Shown piece after piece: positions 42,287 through 50,792 of a DNA stretch of 64,000 nt. Origin of the DNA: Bog-1181 sp964565765 (GTDB taxonomy: Bacteria; Oederibacteriota; PGYV01; Palsa-1178). The notes beneath the pieces are model-generated. The model searched no databases and was not told the origin of the DNA. It was given only the letters and a program-made list of their open reading frames with translations. The first letter of the stretch is position 1. Each line of letters opens with the position of its first letter. The translations under genes were made by a program, and so were the position numbers. The stretch lies in contig CAZMGF010000002.1 in assembly GCA_964565765.1 (NCBI GenBank), positions 1 to 64,000 on the forward strand, read 5' to 3'.

Positions 42287-42321
42287 TTTTACCTTTTAAA
42301 AGAAAATTTTTAATGGTAAAA
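42287..42321. promoter_or_regulatory. Inverted repeat upstream of the biotin operon
   Basis: TTTTACC (42287-42293) and GGTAAAA (42315-42321) are inverted with 21 bases between them. It does not match the known BirA, BioQ or BioR boxes. A role in control of bioB is only a possibility. Confidence 0.25.
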
Positions 42322-42366
42322 TCATCCTTATCAATAATACTTTTTTAGTCCGTTGAATGGAGAATT

Positions 42367-43353
42367 ATGATAAATGTAAAAAAACTGGCCGAAAAAGCCC
42401 TTGAAGGAGTATGCCTGACAAGGCATGAAGCAATTGCCATCCTTGATTATCCCGACGAGGGGATACTGGAGCTTCTTGACGCGGCCTATATGGTAAGGAA
42501 AAAATATTTCGGTAAAAAGGTACACGTCCAGGTTCTTTTAAACGCCAAATCCGGGCTTTGCAGCGAGAACTGCGGCTACTGCACACAGTCGAGCGTTTCA
42601 GGGGCCGATATAAGTGAGTATCCTTTAAGGCCGGCGGCGGAGCTTGCCGGAGGGGCCGTAAAAGCAAAAAAAAGCGGCGCTGCCCGTTTTTGTATCGCCC
42701 TAAGCAGCATCAGATATGACGACAGCCTTATAAAAAAACTGGCTGAGGCTGTGTACCTGATAAAAAAAGAGGCTGACATAAGCCTGTGCTGTTCAATGGG
42801 ATTTTTGACAGAGAGACAGGCAAAGGAACTTAAAAGCGCGGGCCTTGACAGGATAAACCACAATCTTAATTCCTCAAGGGAATTTTATCCGCGGATATGC
42901 ACGACACACACCTGGGACGAGAGGGTAAAAAATCTTAAAGTCTGCAGGGAAGCAGGGCTTGAAATATGCTCCGGAGGTATTGTCGGCCTGGGCGAGGGCA
43001 AAGAAGGGGCCGCGGATCTTTTTATGGAACTTAGAAAAATAAGGCCGGATTCCATACCGGTCAATTTTTATATTCCTGTTCCGGGCACGCCACTGGAAAA
43101 AAAGGGTGATAAGCTAACTCCGGCTTACTGCCTTAAGGCGCTCTGCCTTGCAAGGCTCTCCAATCCTGAATCTGATATAAGGGCTGCCGGCGGCAGGGAA
43201 TTTCATCTAAAATCAATGCAGCCATTGTGCCTATATGCTGTTAATTCAATTTTTGTATCGGGTTACCTGACAACAGGCGGCCAGCCGGCAGGCGAAGGTT
43301 TTGATATGATAAAAGATATGGGTTTTGACGCTGAGCTGGAGGGAATTGAATGA
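42367..43353 (+). CDS. bioB: Biotin synthase
   Basis: 328 residues. A radical SAM enzyme that inserts sulfur into dethiobiotin. The cluster motif is Cys65, Cys69, Cys72 (SGLCSENCGYC), followed by TQSS. Later family marks are YNHNLN-like INHNLNSSREFY near 160, CSGGIVGLGE near 200, and the C-terminal SIFVSGYLTTGGQP. First gene of bioB-F-H-C-D-A. The ATG of bioF overlaps its stop by 4 bases. Confidence 0.96.
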   Translation: MINVKKLAEKALEGVCLTRHEAIAILDYPDEGILELLDAAYMVRKKYFGKKVHVQVLLNAKSGLCSENCGYCTQSSVSGADISEYPLRPAAELAGGAVKAKKSGAARFCIALSSIRYDDSLIKKLAEAVYLIKKEADISLCCSMGFLTERQAKELKSAGLDRINHNLNSSREFYPRICTTHTWDERVKNLKVCREAGLEICSGGIVGLGEGKEGAADLFMELRKIRPDSIPVNFYIPVPGTPLEKKGDKLTPAYCLKALCLARLSNPESDIRAAGGREFHLKSMQPLCLYAVNSIFVSGYLTTGGQPAGEGFDMIKDMGFDAELEGIE

Positions 43354-44498
43354 TTGATTTTGAGGCGAGGCTCCGCGAAATAGATGAAAAAGGGCTCACA
43401 CGGGAACTTTTTACCATGCCGGCATCCGGCGGAAAATTTTCGCTGAATGGAAAAGAATACCTGAATTTCTCCTCCAACGACTACCTTGACCTGGCAAATG
43501 ATGACAGGATAAAAAAAGCCTCAATTGCAGCCGTGGAAAAATACGGCGCAGGCTCCGGCGGCTCACGCCTGATGTGCGGAACCCTTCCACTGCATGAGGA
43601 GCTTGAAGCCTCACTTGCCGGATGGCTCGGATATGAAGCAGGTATAGTTTTCGGAAGCGGCTTTCTGGCGAATCTCGGTGTAATATCCGCGCTGGCCCGG
43701 CAGGGCGACGCAATATTTTTTGACAGGCTGGACCACGCAAGCCTTATTGACGGTGTGCTGGCAAGCGGAGCATTGTGGAAGCGATTCAGCCATAATGACA
43801 TGGAAGGGCTCGAAGAAATGCTCAAAAAATCCTCCGGCAATAAATTCATCATTGTGGATTCTGTTTTCAGCATGGACGGCGATATTTCGCCTGTGAAAAA
43901 GCTGAGGGAGATTTCAGACGCTTACGGCGCTTTCCTTATAGTGGATGAGGCCCACGCTATCGGGGTTTTCGGCAGCGGCGCAGGCATATGCGCGAGGGAT
44001 AATGTAAGGGCGGACCTGATAACCGGCACCTTCAGCAAAGCCTTTGGCGGGTACGGAGGCTTCGCTGTTTGCTCCGGCATAATAAAAAAAGTCATCATAA
44101 ATACGGCCAGGCCATTTATATTTTCAACTTCGCCTCCTCCGGCATGCCTGGGAGGAGCTAAAATGGCATTTGATATAATAATGAAGGAAAAAACCTTGGG
44201 TAAGGAACTTCTTTCAAACTCTCTTTATTTTCACGGGCTGCTTAAGCAGGCAGGGCTCAAAGTCCCGGAATTTTCCAGTCAGATAATACCTGTAATGATC
44301 GGGGAAAACGGGGACGCGATAAAGGCTGCTGCGCGGCTTTTTGAAGAAGGTGTGTACGCGAAAGCAATAAGGCCGCCTACAGTCCCAAAGGGCACGGCGC
44401 GCTTGAGGTTGTCTGTAACGCTTAGCCACAGCAGGGCGGCGTTAAAGTCAGCGGCGGAGAAAACAGCCTCAGCCGCTTTGAAAGCCGGCTTAATTTGA
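43350..44498 (+). CDS. bioF: 8-amino-7-oxononanoate synthase
   Basis: 382 residues, alpha-oxoamine synthase family. It condenses pimeloyl thioester with alanine. The PLP lysine is Lys230 in GTFSKAFGGYGG; FSSNDYLDLAND near 38, DEAHAIGVFG near 197 and FIFSTSPPP near 253 are further family marks. It overlaps bioB and the esterase gene by 4 bases each, showing one operon. Confidence 0.95.
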   Translation: MIDFEARLREIDEKGLTRELFTMPASGGKFSLNGKEYLNFSSNDYLDLANDDRIKKASIAAVEKYGAGSGGSRLMCGTLPLHEELEASLAGWLGYEAGIVFGSGFLANLGVISALARQGDAIFFDRLDHASLIDGVLASGALWKRFSHNDMEGLEEMLKKSSGNKFIIVDSVFSMDGDISPVKKLREISDAYGAFLIVDEAHAIGVFGSGAGICARDNVRADLITGTFSKAFGGYGGFAVCSGIIKKVIINTARPFIFSTSPPPACLGGAKMAFDIIMKEKTLGKELLSNSLYFHGLLKQAGLKVPEFSSQIIPVMIGENGDAIKAAARLFEEGVYAKAIRPPTVPKGTARLRLSVTLSHSRAALKSAAEKTASAALKAGLI

Positions 44499-45178
44499 AA
44501 AAAGAAATTGTTTTAATATCCGGCTGGGGCGCCGGGCGGAACGCTTTTTTCAGGATAGAGGAAAAGCTCGGGGAAAAATTTGATTTTTCATATCTTCCAT
44601 GGGAAAAAGGACTGAATGAAAGTTTTGCGGCTGAATTTATCAGGGGCAGGCAAAAACAGGTTATTTTAATGGGGTGGTCGCTTGGCGGGCTTATCGCAAT
44701 ACGGGCCGCGGCCGAAATACCGGAAATAATATCAGGGCTGGCCCTTATCAGCGCGACACCGCGCATGACGCGGGACGAAGGTTATGATGGCGCGCGTGAA
44801 GGCGAAATCAGGGCCATGGCAGCCGGGCTCCTGAAAAACAGGGAAAGAATCATAGAAGGTTTCGCAAAAAAAGCGTTTGGTGGCGGCGCCGAAATTGATG
44901 AATATAAAATGTCGGCCGCGGGATTTACAACAGATGAGCTTTTATCCGGGCTGCAGCTGCTGGAAAAAACAGATATAAGGAAAAACCTTGATTTGATAAC
45001 CGTACCGGCCCTTATAATGCATGGAAAGCAGGACAGTATTATTCCTGTCAGCCAGGCGCGTTTAATCCATGATATGATAAAAGCAAGCTCTTTACTTGAA
45101 TTTGACGCCGGCCACGGCCTCCCTTACATTGCGCCGGATATTTTAATCGAAGCAACAGGCGGGTTTCAATGGAAATAA
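44495..45178 (+). CDS. bioH: Pimeloyl-ACP methyl ester carboxylesterase (BioH-like)
   Basis: 227 residues from TTG 44495, which overlaps the bioF stop as TTGA. Alpha/beta hydrolase with the nucleophile Ser in GWSLGG near 66, the acid Asp in MHGKQDSIIPV near 180 and the His in AGHGLPY near 207. It would free pimeloyl-ACP from its methyl ester after BioC has started the chain. BioG, BioK and BioV are functional alternatives; the GWSLGG elbow and the length favour BioH. Confidence 0.85.
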   Translation: MKKEIVLISGWGAGRNAFFRIEEKLGEKFDFSYLPWEKGLNESFAAEFIRGRQKQVILMGWSLGGLIAIRAAAEIPEIISGLALISATPRMTRDEGYDGAREGEIRAMAAGLLKNRERIIEGFAKKAFGGGAEIDEYKMSAAGFTTDELLSGLQLLEKTDIRKNLDLITVPALIMHGKQDSIIPVSQARLIHDMIKASSLLEFDAGHGLPYIAPDILIEATGGFQWK

Positions 45179-45918
45179 AAAAAATAAAGGACCAGGCACG
45201 CAATAATTTTTCAAATGCCGCGGAGTCGTACGCGGAACATGCCGGAGTGCAGGAAGAGGCCGCTGAAATACTTGTATCAATGCTGCCGGAACAAAAAGCC
45301 GCCGCTGTACTTGACATAGGAAGTGGAACGGGGTTTTTGACGGAAAAGGTTGTTGAAAGGCTCGGCGCGGTGGAATTTACAGGCGTTGATTTTGCCGAAG
45401 GCATGGTAAAGGTGTGCAGGCAGAACTGGCCGCAGCATAAATTTGTCTGTGAGGACGCTGAAAAATTTGACCCGGGCGCGGAATATGACGCTGTTGTGTC
45501 AAATTTCACTTTTCAGTGGCTATCTGATATACCAGGCGCCATGCGCAGGTTTTATGGCTGGGTAAAAAAAGGGGGGATATTTGCCTTCAGCGCGCCGGTA
45601 AAAGGGTCGCTAAAGGAACTCAAATTAATATCAGGCTCGTTCCATGATTTTCCCGAAGAGAGCCTTCTTCTCAGGGGAATGCCCGGCCCGGAGAAACTGC
45701 AGATAAAAGAGATGACAGCGTGGTATGATTCGCCGCTGGATGCCGTAAGGTCAATCAAAAATGTCGGGGCGAATTATACGGCGCCGGAAAAAGAGCGCGG
45801 CAGGATAACACGCGCCGGTATGAATGAGTATAAAAAGGCATATATTGGAAAGGACGGAAAATATCCCGTCACTTACCGTGTTTTATTCGCGGTAATAAGG
45901 AAAGGGAACCAGTTATGA
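45169..45918 (+). CDS. bioC: Malonyl-ACP O-methyltransferase
   Basis: 249 residues, class I SAM methyltransferase. FSNAAESYAEHAGVQEEAAE at the start is typical of BioC, then VLDIGSGTGFLTEKV near 47 binds SAM, and VVSNFTFQWLSD near 108 replaces the usual SNLALQW. It primes pimelate synthesis by masking malonyl-ACP. Its ATG lies 10 bases inside the bioH gene. Confidence 0.92.
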   Translation: MEIKKIKDQARNNFSNAAESYAEHAGVQEEAAEILVSMLPEQKAAAVLDIGSGTGFLTEKVVERLGAVEFTGVDFAEGMVKVCRQNWPQHKFVCEDAEKFDPGAEYDAVVSNFTFQWLSDIPGAMRRFYGWVKKGGIFAFSAPVKGSLKELKLISGSFHDFPEESLLLRGMPGPEKLQIKEMTAWYDSPLDAVRSIKNVGANYTAPEKERGRITRAGMNEYKKAYIGKDGKYPVTYRVLFAVIRKGNQL

Positions 45919-46634
45919 ACAGGGGATTTTTCATAACAGCGACAGGCACAGGCGCGGGGAAGACAATATTTTCCGCAGGGCTGCTCGCGCTGTTGCTGGA
46001 AAAAGGGGTAAAAGCCGCGCCGCTTAAAGCGGTTCAGACAGGCATGAGCGGCTCAAAAATATCGCCGGACCTGAAAATAATATTCAGACTTTCCGGATTC
46101 AAACCTGAGAAGGGAAGTCTTGAACTTATGCAGCCATTTACATTCAGGGACCCGTGCTCGCCGCATCTTGCGGCCGAGCGCTGCGGCAAAAAGTACGCGT
46201 CAATAGCAGGGGTTAAAATAGCGGCTGAAAATCTTTTAGAAAAATATGACGCTATTGTCGCCGAAGGCGCAGGCGGTGTTCTTGTGCCGGTTGACAGAAG
46301 GGAAAAGAGTTTTATGGCAGATTTAATAAAGGGTACAGGGCTGCCGGTAATACTTGTATCACAGCCAGGGCTCGGAGCCGTTAACCATGCATGCCTTTCT
46401 TTTGAGGCGCTGAAAAGCAGGGGGATAAAAATAGCCGGATTTATTTTTAATAATATTGAGGGTAAAAGCGGCAGCAGTTATATAATAAGGGACAATGCCA
46501 TTGTAATTGAAGAGTATTCAGGGGTAAAATATCTGGGTACGCTTCCGTTCCTGAAGGTGAAAAACAGGGAAAACCTGCTCGGCGCTGTAAAAGCCATGCA
46601 TGGGATTAAAAAATTAATTGACGGGGAATTTTAA
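45915..46634 (+). CDS. bioD: Dethiobiotin synthetase
   Basis: 239 residues. ATP-dependent closure of the ureido ring. The P-loop reads TATGTGAGKTIFSAGL near 8, with KAVQTGMSG near 35 and EGAGGVLVPVDRR near 118. It overlaps bioC by 4 bases and is followed by bioA after one base. Confidence 0.95.
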   Translation: MNRGFFITATGTGAGKTIFSAGLLALLLEKGVKAAPLKAVQTGMSGSKISPDLKIIFRLSGFKPEKGSLELMQPFTFRDPCSPHLAAERCGKKYASIAGVKIAAENLLEKYDAIVAEGAGGVLVPVDRREKSFMADLIKGTGLPVILVSQPGLGAVNHACLSFEALKSRGIKIAGFIFNNIEGKSGSSYIIRDNAIVIEEYSGVKYLGTLPFLKVKNRENLLGAVKAMHGIKKLIDGEF

Positions 46635-46635
46635 T

Positions 46636-47949
46636 ATGGACAGGAAAAAGATACAGGCGGCCGACCTAAAAAATGTCTGGCACCCTTATACTAATATTGA
46701 TGAATTTGAAAAAACCGATTTTCCTGTTATAAGCCGGGCAAAGGGGTCATATTTTTATGACATTAACGGGAAAAAATATCTGGACGCCATAGCCTCATGG
46801 TGGTGCGTCAACCTCGGCCATTCAAGGCCCGAGATTATTTCCGCCATAAAAAAACAGGCGTCAGAGCTGCAGCATGTTATACTCGGAGGGCTTGCCCATG
46901 AAAAGGGGGCCCTGCTGGCGGAGAAACTTGTTGAAATAACCCCGGAAGGGCTTGACCACTGCTTTTTTTGCGGCGACGGCGCCTCGGCTGTGGAGGCTTC
47001 GCTCCGCATGGCCCTGCAGTACTGGGAAAACAACGGGGATAAAAAAAGGAAAAAATTCATATGCCTTCAGGAAGGCTACCACGGCGACACACTCGGCGCC
47101 GTAAGCGTGGGTTTTGTCGAGGAGTTCCACAGAGAATTAAAAGGAGCCGTAAGCGAGAATTTTGCGGCTGAATCGCCCCACTGCGCGCTCTGTAAATACG
47201 GCAAAAGGCCGCAGGATTGTTCTGTGGAATGTTTCGGCTCAATGGAAAAAATAATCGCGGCACACCATGAAGAAACCGCGGCGGTAATTGTGGAACCGCT
47301 ATGCCAGGGTTCGGCTGGGATGCGCATCTATCCGGAAGAATATTTAAGGCGCCTGCGAAAACTCTGCGACAAGCACGGGCTCATACTCATTGCCGACGAA
47401 ATAGCAGTGGGTTTTGGAAGGACGGGAAAAATGTTCGCCTGCAATAAAGCCGGAATTACCCCTGATATCATGACACTCGGCAAGGGCATGACCGCGGGAT
47501 ATATGCCAATGAGCGCTTCGGTTGTAAGCGACAGGATTTATGACAGCTTTAAGGGTGGCAAAACATTTTTTTACGGCCATACTTTTTCAGGGAACCCAAT
47601 AACCGCGGCAGCGGCCCTTGCCGCAGTAGGGCTCTATGAAAAGTTAAATATTGTTGAAAGAATCAAGCCGTTTTCAAAGCTCCTGAAAGAGGGGATGGAA
47701 AAAGCCGCCGGGATGCTGGACAACGCTTTTTATAACACCCTTGGCATGATAGCCATGATGCACATACCGGAAAAGCAGGGTGGCGCAAAGAGGGCAAAGC
47801 TCGCGGCGCAGAAAGCCCGTGGCATGGGGGTATTTTTAAGGCCTCTGGGGCCGGTGCTTTACGTCTGGCCGCCTCTCACGATATCTGAAAACGAGATAAA
47901 GGAAATTTACAGGGTTCTGGAAAAATCGATAGCGGACACCAAAAAATAA
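46636..47949 (+). CDS. bioA: Adenosylmethionine-8-amino-7-oxononanoate aminotransferase
   Basis: 437 residues from ATG 46636. Class III PLP aminotransferase using SAM as amino donor. WHPYTNIDEF at the start and ASWWCVNLGHSRPEI near 55 are BioA marks (the WW substrate site). IADEIAVGFGRTGKMFA near 250 and the PLP lysine in TLGKGMTAGYMP near 285 follow. Last gene of the biotin operon; no clear terminator, but a REP-like hairpin follows at 47966. Confidence 0.95.
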   Translation: MDRKKIQAADLKNVWHPYTNIDEFEKTDFPVISRAKGSYFYDINGKKYLDAIASWWCVNLGHSRPEIISAIKKQASELQHVILGGLAHEKGALLAEKLVEITPEGLDHCFFCGDGASAVEASLRMALQYWENNGDKKRKKFICLQEGYHGDTLGAVSVGFVEEFHRELKGAVSENFAAESPHCALCKYGKRPQDCSVECFGSMEKIIAAHHEETAAVIVEPLCQGSAGMRIYPEEYLRRLRKLCDKHGLILIADEIAVGFGRTGKMFACNKAGITPDIMTLGKGMTAGYMPMSASVVSDRIYDSFKGGKTFFYGHTFSGNPITAAAALAAVGLYEKLNIVERIKPFSKLLKEGMEKAAGMLDNAFYNTLGMIAMMHIPEKQGGAKRAKLAAQKARGMGVFLRPLGPVLYVWPPLTISENEIKEIYRVLEKSIADTKK

Positions 47950-47965
47950 AACCATTTTCTTGTAG

Positions 47966-47987
47966 GGGCCGCCCTATGTGGCGGCCC
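47966..47987. repeat. REP-like palindrome
   Basis: GGGCCGCC-CTATGT-GGCGGCCC, preceded by TGTAG. It matches in plan the hairpin at 39128-39149. It sits just after bioA and may also help end or protect that transcript. Confidence 0.55.
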
Positions 47988-48002
47988 GGTATTTGACCGG
48001 CA

Positions 48003-48145
48003 TGGCAGGCAGTGCTTTTTTTGCCAATCGAGCAGCTTATCGGCAGTGCCGGATGACACGGTAAAAGTGGTAATGAAGCTTCACGCAGCTTAATTTACAC
48101 ATAAATGTATTATTTAACGATTGGCAAAAAAAGCCCCGCCTGCCA
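48003..48145. repeat. MITE-like 143-bp element with 28-bp inverted ends
   Basis: The ends at 48003-48030 and 48118-48145 are inverse copies over 28 bp with two mismatches and include a run of seven T or A. The centre has no ORF. 22 bases of the right end recur at 39079-39100. It looks like a small non-autonomous mobile element or its decayed copy. Confidence 0.55.
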
Positions 48146-48233
48146 TTTTTTACCAGACGGTGCATGGTTATACGCTTGAAGATTTACATTATATTATATA
48201 TAATTACCTGCAACAATAACCAGGGAGGTTGAT

Positions 48234-48968
48234 ATGAAAAATAGGGTGATTTTCCTGACACTTCTTATAATAATACCTGCGGCTATTTTCGCCGCGCTGC
48301 CAAAGGGGACACAGCTTGAAACCGCCCAGCAATACGCCGACAAGGACGAATCGCCGGTGGTATTTTTTGACCCGGGCAGCGGCGACGCGAAAGGGTACAT
48401 ACTTTACGCGGATTTGAACGACAGCGGGGAAAACGCGCTGGTCATCCCTTACAGGATACATAAAACCGATGAGGAGATAGAAGATAAGGCGGACATATAC
48501 AGGCAGACATTATCTGTTGATGTTGTATCCGGCGGCAAGAAATTCAGGGGCATGCTGGAAGTGGACCTTGCCTACAGTTATTCTCCGATTGTTTATCTCA
48601 CGTCGTTAAGGATAATCAACAATGAGCTTCCCAAGGTTTTTCTGATGGTGAGCGACGGCGTTAAGAAAAAAGACAAGAAACTGACCCTTATGTATTCCAG
48701 CTATGACAGGAAGGATAAAAACAGGGAGCAGAAGATATTTGAGACGGACAAAATGCCTTGGGAACTAATTTTGTACCAGTTCGACGCATCAACCCCCACC
48801 ATAACGGAATTTGACATAAATTACGAGCAGAGCTACGGGAAATATTACATAAGGCCGCTTGACGGCCCGGACAAAACCGTGAGGGTTTCGCCGGAGTCGA
48901 TGAAGAAATTCGAGGAGCAGGTTAAAAAGACAAGGAACGACATATTTTTCGAGTACGACGAGAAATAG
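48234..48968 (+). CDS. Exported protein of unknown function
   Basis: 244 residues with a signal peptide (MKNRVIFLTLLIIIPAAIFA, cut before ALPKG). GGGAGG before the ATG is its ribosome site. The mature part is polar, Asp/Lys rich and strand-like (VVFFDPGSGDAKGYILYADL; VSGGKKFRGMLEVDL), with a C-terminal basic and acidic helix (KKFEEQVKKTRNDIFFEYDEK). It lies alone between repeats. I recognise no domain. Confidence 0.6.
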   Translation: MKNRVIFLTLLIIIPAAIFAALPKGTQLETAQQYADKDESPVVFFDPGSGDAKGYILYADLNDSGENALVIPYRIHKTDEEIEDKADIYRQTLSVDVVSGGKKFRGMLEVDLAYSYSPIVYLTSLRIINNELPKVFLMVSDGVKKKDKKLTLMYSSYDRKDKNREQKIFETDKMPWELILYQFDASTPTITEFDINYEQSYGKYYIRPLDGPDKTVRVSPESMKKFEEQVKKTRNDIFFEYDEK

Positions 48969-48986
48969 AAACTAATGTTTTTGTAG

Positions 48987-49006
48987 AGCGGCTGCTTGCT
49001 GCCGCT
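48987..49006 (+). terminator. Hairpin after the exported-protein gene
   Basis: AGCGGC-TGCTTGCT-GCCGCT lies 19 bases after the stop. No T run follows, so it may be a REP-type palindrome; the TTGTAGAGC start resembles sequence near 39168. Confidence 0.35.
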
Positions 49007-49039
49007 AAACTATAATGAGGGGATTTCATTAATTTTAAA

Positions 49040-49318
49040 TCACGTACTTTCGTGTTTTGCGACGAATTTATGGAGAATGCTTGATATAAGTGTCTGGTAG
49101 GGAAGCCCTTCTTCCAGCGCAATGCGCTTTATACCTGACAAATCCCCCGACGAGAGCCTGATATTCAGCCTCTGATCCTTCCTTAATAATTTTATTGTAT
49201 TTTTAGCCGCGGAAATGGCTTTGGCTTTTTCTTTTGGGAAGTCTTCAACCCTCTTTAACCTGCCTTTTTCATAGAGGTCAAGTATCAGCTCTTCTTCACT
49301 GTTAAATTTGCGCGCCAT
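49040..49318 (-). CDS. BrnA-like antitoxin
   Basis: 92 residues. The C-terminal part, RLNIRLSSGDLSGIKRIALEEGLPYQTLISSILHKF, is a ribbon-helix-helix of the BrnA/CopG-like type: the strand gives DNA contact and two helices dimerise. The N-terminal half (EEELILDLYEKGRLKRVEDF) likely binds the toxin. It starts one base after the toxin stop. It should repress through the inverted repeat at 49600-49629. Confidence 0.8.
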   Translation of the reverse strand: MARKFNSEEELILDLYEKGRLKRVEDFPKEKAKAISAAKNTIKLLRKDQRLNIRLSSGDLSGIKRIALEEGLPYQTLISSILHKFVAKHEST

Positions 49319-49319
49319 G

Positions 49320-49598
49320 TTAGTTTTCTCCTTTTGAATACTTTTTTCTGGCTTTTCTGTTAGGTATTATCGTCTTTAAGAAGATGTCGCCGCCTTCTTC
49401 CACGAATGGGACAAGGTATACATAGTCATTAGTTTTAATGACATATATCTTCTGCCCGGGATATTTATCCTGGTTTGGATGATCAAGTATATCAAGCAAC
49501 CCGCCGCATTCTATCCAGAATACAATACCTTCAAACGTAATACCACGATCTCTTTTTAAAGCCTTGTTCTTTGTTTCATCCCACCTATATCGCTTCAT
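49320..49598 (-). CDS. BrnT-like toxin (RelE-fold ribonuclease)
   Basis: 92 residues from the ATG whose complement is at 49596-49598. The start MKRYRWDETKNKALKRDRGITFEGIVFWIE matches the BrnT opening (WDxxKNxxxxxxHGIxFE) with Arg where His is common. The end IIPNRKARKKYSKG matches the family's arginine-containing last strand. It would cut RNA. The long Asp/Lys-rich middle differs from classic BrnT, so it may be a sister family. Order toxin then antitoxin is as in brnTA. Confidence 0.75.
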   Translation of the reverse strand: MKRYRWDETKNKALKRDRGITFEGIVFWIECGGLLDILDHPNQDKYPGQKIYVIKTNDYVYLVPFVEEGGDIFLKTIIPNRKARKKYSKGEN

Positions 49599-49599
49599 A

Positions 49600-49631
49600 G
49601 ACAATATATCACAATGTGTGCCTATTGTCAA
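49600..49631 (-). promoter_or_regulatory. brnTA promoter with overlapping inverted repeat
   Basis: On the minus strand TTGACA (49631-49626) and TATATT (49608-49603) are 17 bp apart. GACAATA (49600-49606) and TATTGTC (49623-49629) are inverted and overlap both elements, a fit operator for autoregulation. The start would be near 49597, at the ATG itself, suggesting a leaderless mRNA or a later start codon. Confidence 0.6.
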
Positions 49632-49648
49632 CAGAGGCTTTCCGTAAT

Positions 49649-49677
49649 AAAAAAGAGAGGGGGCAAGCCCCCTCTCT
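49649..49677 (-). terminator. Rho-independent terminator of the HD-domain gene
   Basis: Perfect 11-bp stem (49654-49664 with 49667-49677, loop AA). On the minus strand it is followed by a T run (complement of 49649-49653). It lies 29 bases after the HD-domain gene. Confidence 0.85.
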
Positions 49678-49705
49678 ATGAGAATATTATTATATAACGA
49701 TTTTT

Positions 49706-50320
49706 TTAAAACAATTCCGTCTTTAAATCCTCCAAAAACGTGGATTTGAAATTCCTCATCTTTGTCTTCTCCACCACCCATGTGCTCCACATGTCGGCGT
49801 AGTGTATTAATAATGTAAGGGGATAGGGATCGCTTTTGATATCATCCCACGCCGGCACAAACGGGCCGTCGTGGTAGGCTATTGCCTGCAGCTCATCCTG
49901 CGTGAGGTCCACAAATTTTGAGATTAACAGGGCGGATTTGTGGCCGCCTCCGAAGCCGAGCTGCTTCGTGTTCCAGAAATAGGGCTGCTTGTCCGATGTA
50001 GCCGTGTTGTTTTTGTCATAGGTCTGGTTGCCGAAGCCGTCTGTCACCTTGTGCGCGTCGTGGAATAGGGCGCAGAGTATTATCGACTCTTCGTTTTTGT
50101 CCGGCATGAGCGTTTCCCTTAATTTCAGCGCAAGCTTTGCCACGCCCACCTGGTGTATCAAAAGGCCGCCCTCGATACAGAGGTGGTACTTTGTGGAAGC
50201 CGGGGCCTTAAAGAGGCCGTGCTTTTCCAGGTAAGCGGCCATTTCCTTTACCCCTTTGCGCCCCGATATTTTTGAGAGCAGCTCCTGATATTCCAACTTT
50301 GCCTTTTCAATGTCAGCCAT
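49706..50320 (-). CDS. HD-domain phosphohydrolase
   Basis: 204 residues. The HD metal site is visible: His in GGLLIHQVGVAKL near 55, HD in CALFHDAHKV near 88, then AYHDGPF near 150 and HYADMWST near 178 for the last Asp. The layout is that of stand-alone HD hydrolases related to YfbR/OxsA or phage-type HD proteins. It acts in the cytoplasm, on nucleotides or a nucleic acid; the substrate is unknown. It is transcribed alone on the minus strand and has its own terminator. Confidence 0.82.
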   Translation of the reverse strand: MADIEKAKLEYQELLSKISGRKGVKEMAAYLEKHGLFKAPASTKYHLCIEGGLLIHQVGVAKLALKLRETLMPDKNEESIILCALFHDAHKVTDGFGNQTYDKNNTATSDKQPYFWNTKQLGFGGGHKSALLISKFVDLTQDELQAIAYHDGPFVPAWDDIKSDPYPLTLLIHYADMWSTWVVEKTKMRNFKSTFLEDLKTELF

Positions 50321-50589
50321 GACAACCTCCGGTAAATGATTTCGGTCATCATACTACTTTTTAAATGTTTTTGTCAGTAAAAAAATGTGTAAGCTGTGGC
50401 TAACACTGTAAAAAGGCCATACCATAGGTGCTATAAGGGGTAAAACACGAAAAAAAAGAAAAATCATTTAAAATAAGGGTAAAAATCGCCTGTTAGTACG
50501 CATAATAAAAGGGATGGTTAAACTAACACTTTAACAAATTTGAACAATGCGAAAATAGGCGTGAATATTAGTCTTTTTAACGATAATAT

Positions 50590-50688
50590 ACAATATATAG
50601 CACAAATAAAGGGTTTATATACATGATATATACAATATATGCCATATTTTTTTTCTTGACAATTATTGATGACTACCATATATTGTGG
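50590..50688 (+). promoter_or_regulatory. NrdR-type boxes
   Basis: ACAATATATAG (50590-50600) and ACAATATATG (50632-50641) are exactly 42 bp apart, four helical turns, as NrdR box pairs usually are. A third, inverted copy (CCATATATTGTGG, 50676-50688) covers the -10 element of the promoter at 50656. NrdR is the ATP/dATP-sensing repressor of ribonucleotide reductase genes. No nrdR gene is in this window. Confidence 0.65.
50656..50684 (+). promoter_or_regulatory. nrdD promoter 1
   Basis: TTGACA (50656-50661) and TATATT (50679-50684) are 17 bp apart. The third NrdR-like box overlaps the -10. Confidence 0.6.
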
Positions 50689-50728
50689 CCAAGAGGAAAA
50701 AATAATACAACATAAACGGGTTTTGGGA

Positions 50729-50757
50729 TTGACATTTTAAAAAAAAGATACTAAAAT
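50729..50757 (+). promoter_or_regulatory. nrdD promoter 2
   Basis: TTGACA (50729-50734) and TAAAAT (50752-50757) are 17 bp apart, about 35 bases before the ATG. This promoter lies outside the NrdR-like boxes. Confidence 0.5.
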
Positions 50758-50792
50758 GCCCCCCTAAATTCGTATAAGGAGGAGAAGGCTGA

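Larger units (their letters stand above)
50321..50792. other. 472-bp divergent control region of the HD gene and nrdD
   Basis: The right half holds three NrdR-like boxes and two promoters for nrdD. The left half (50321-50580) is AT-rich and without clear motifs. No ORF seen. Confidence 0.6.
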
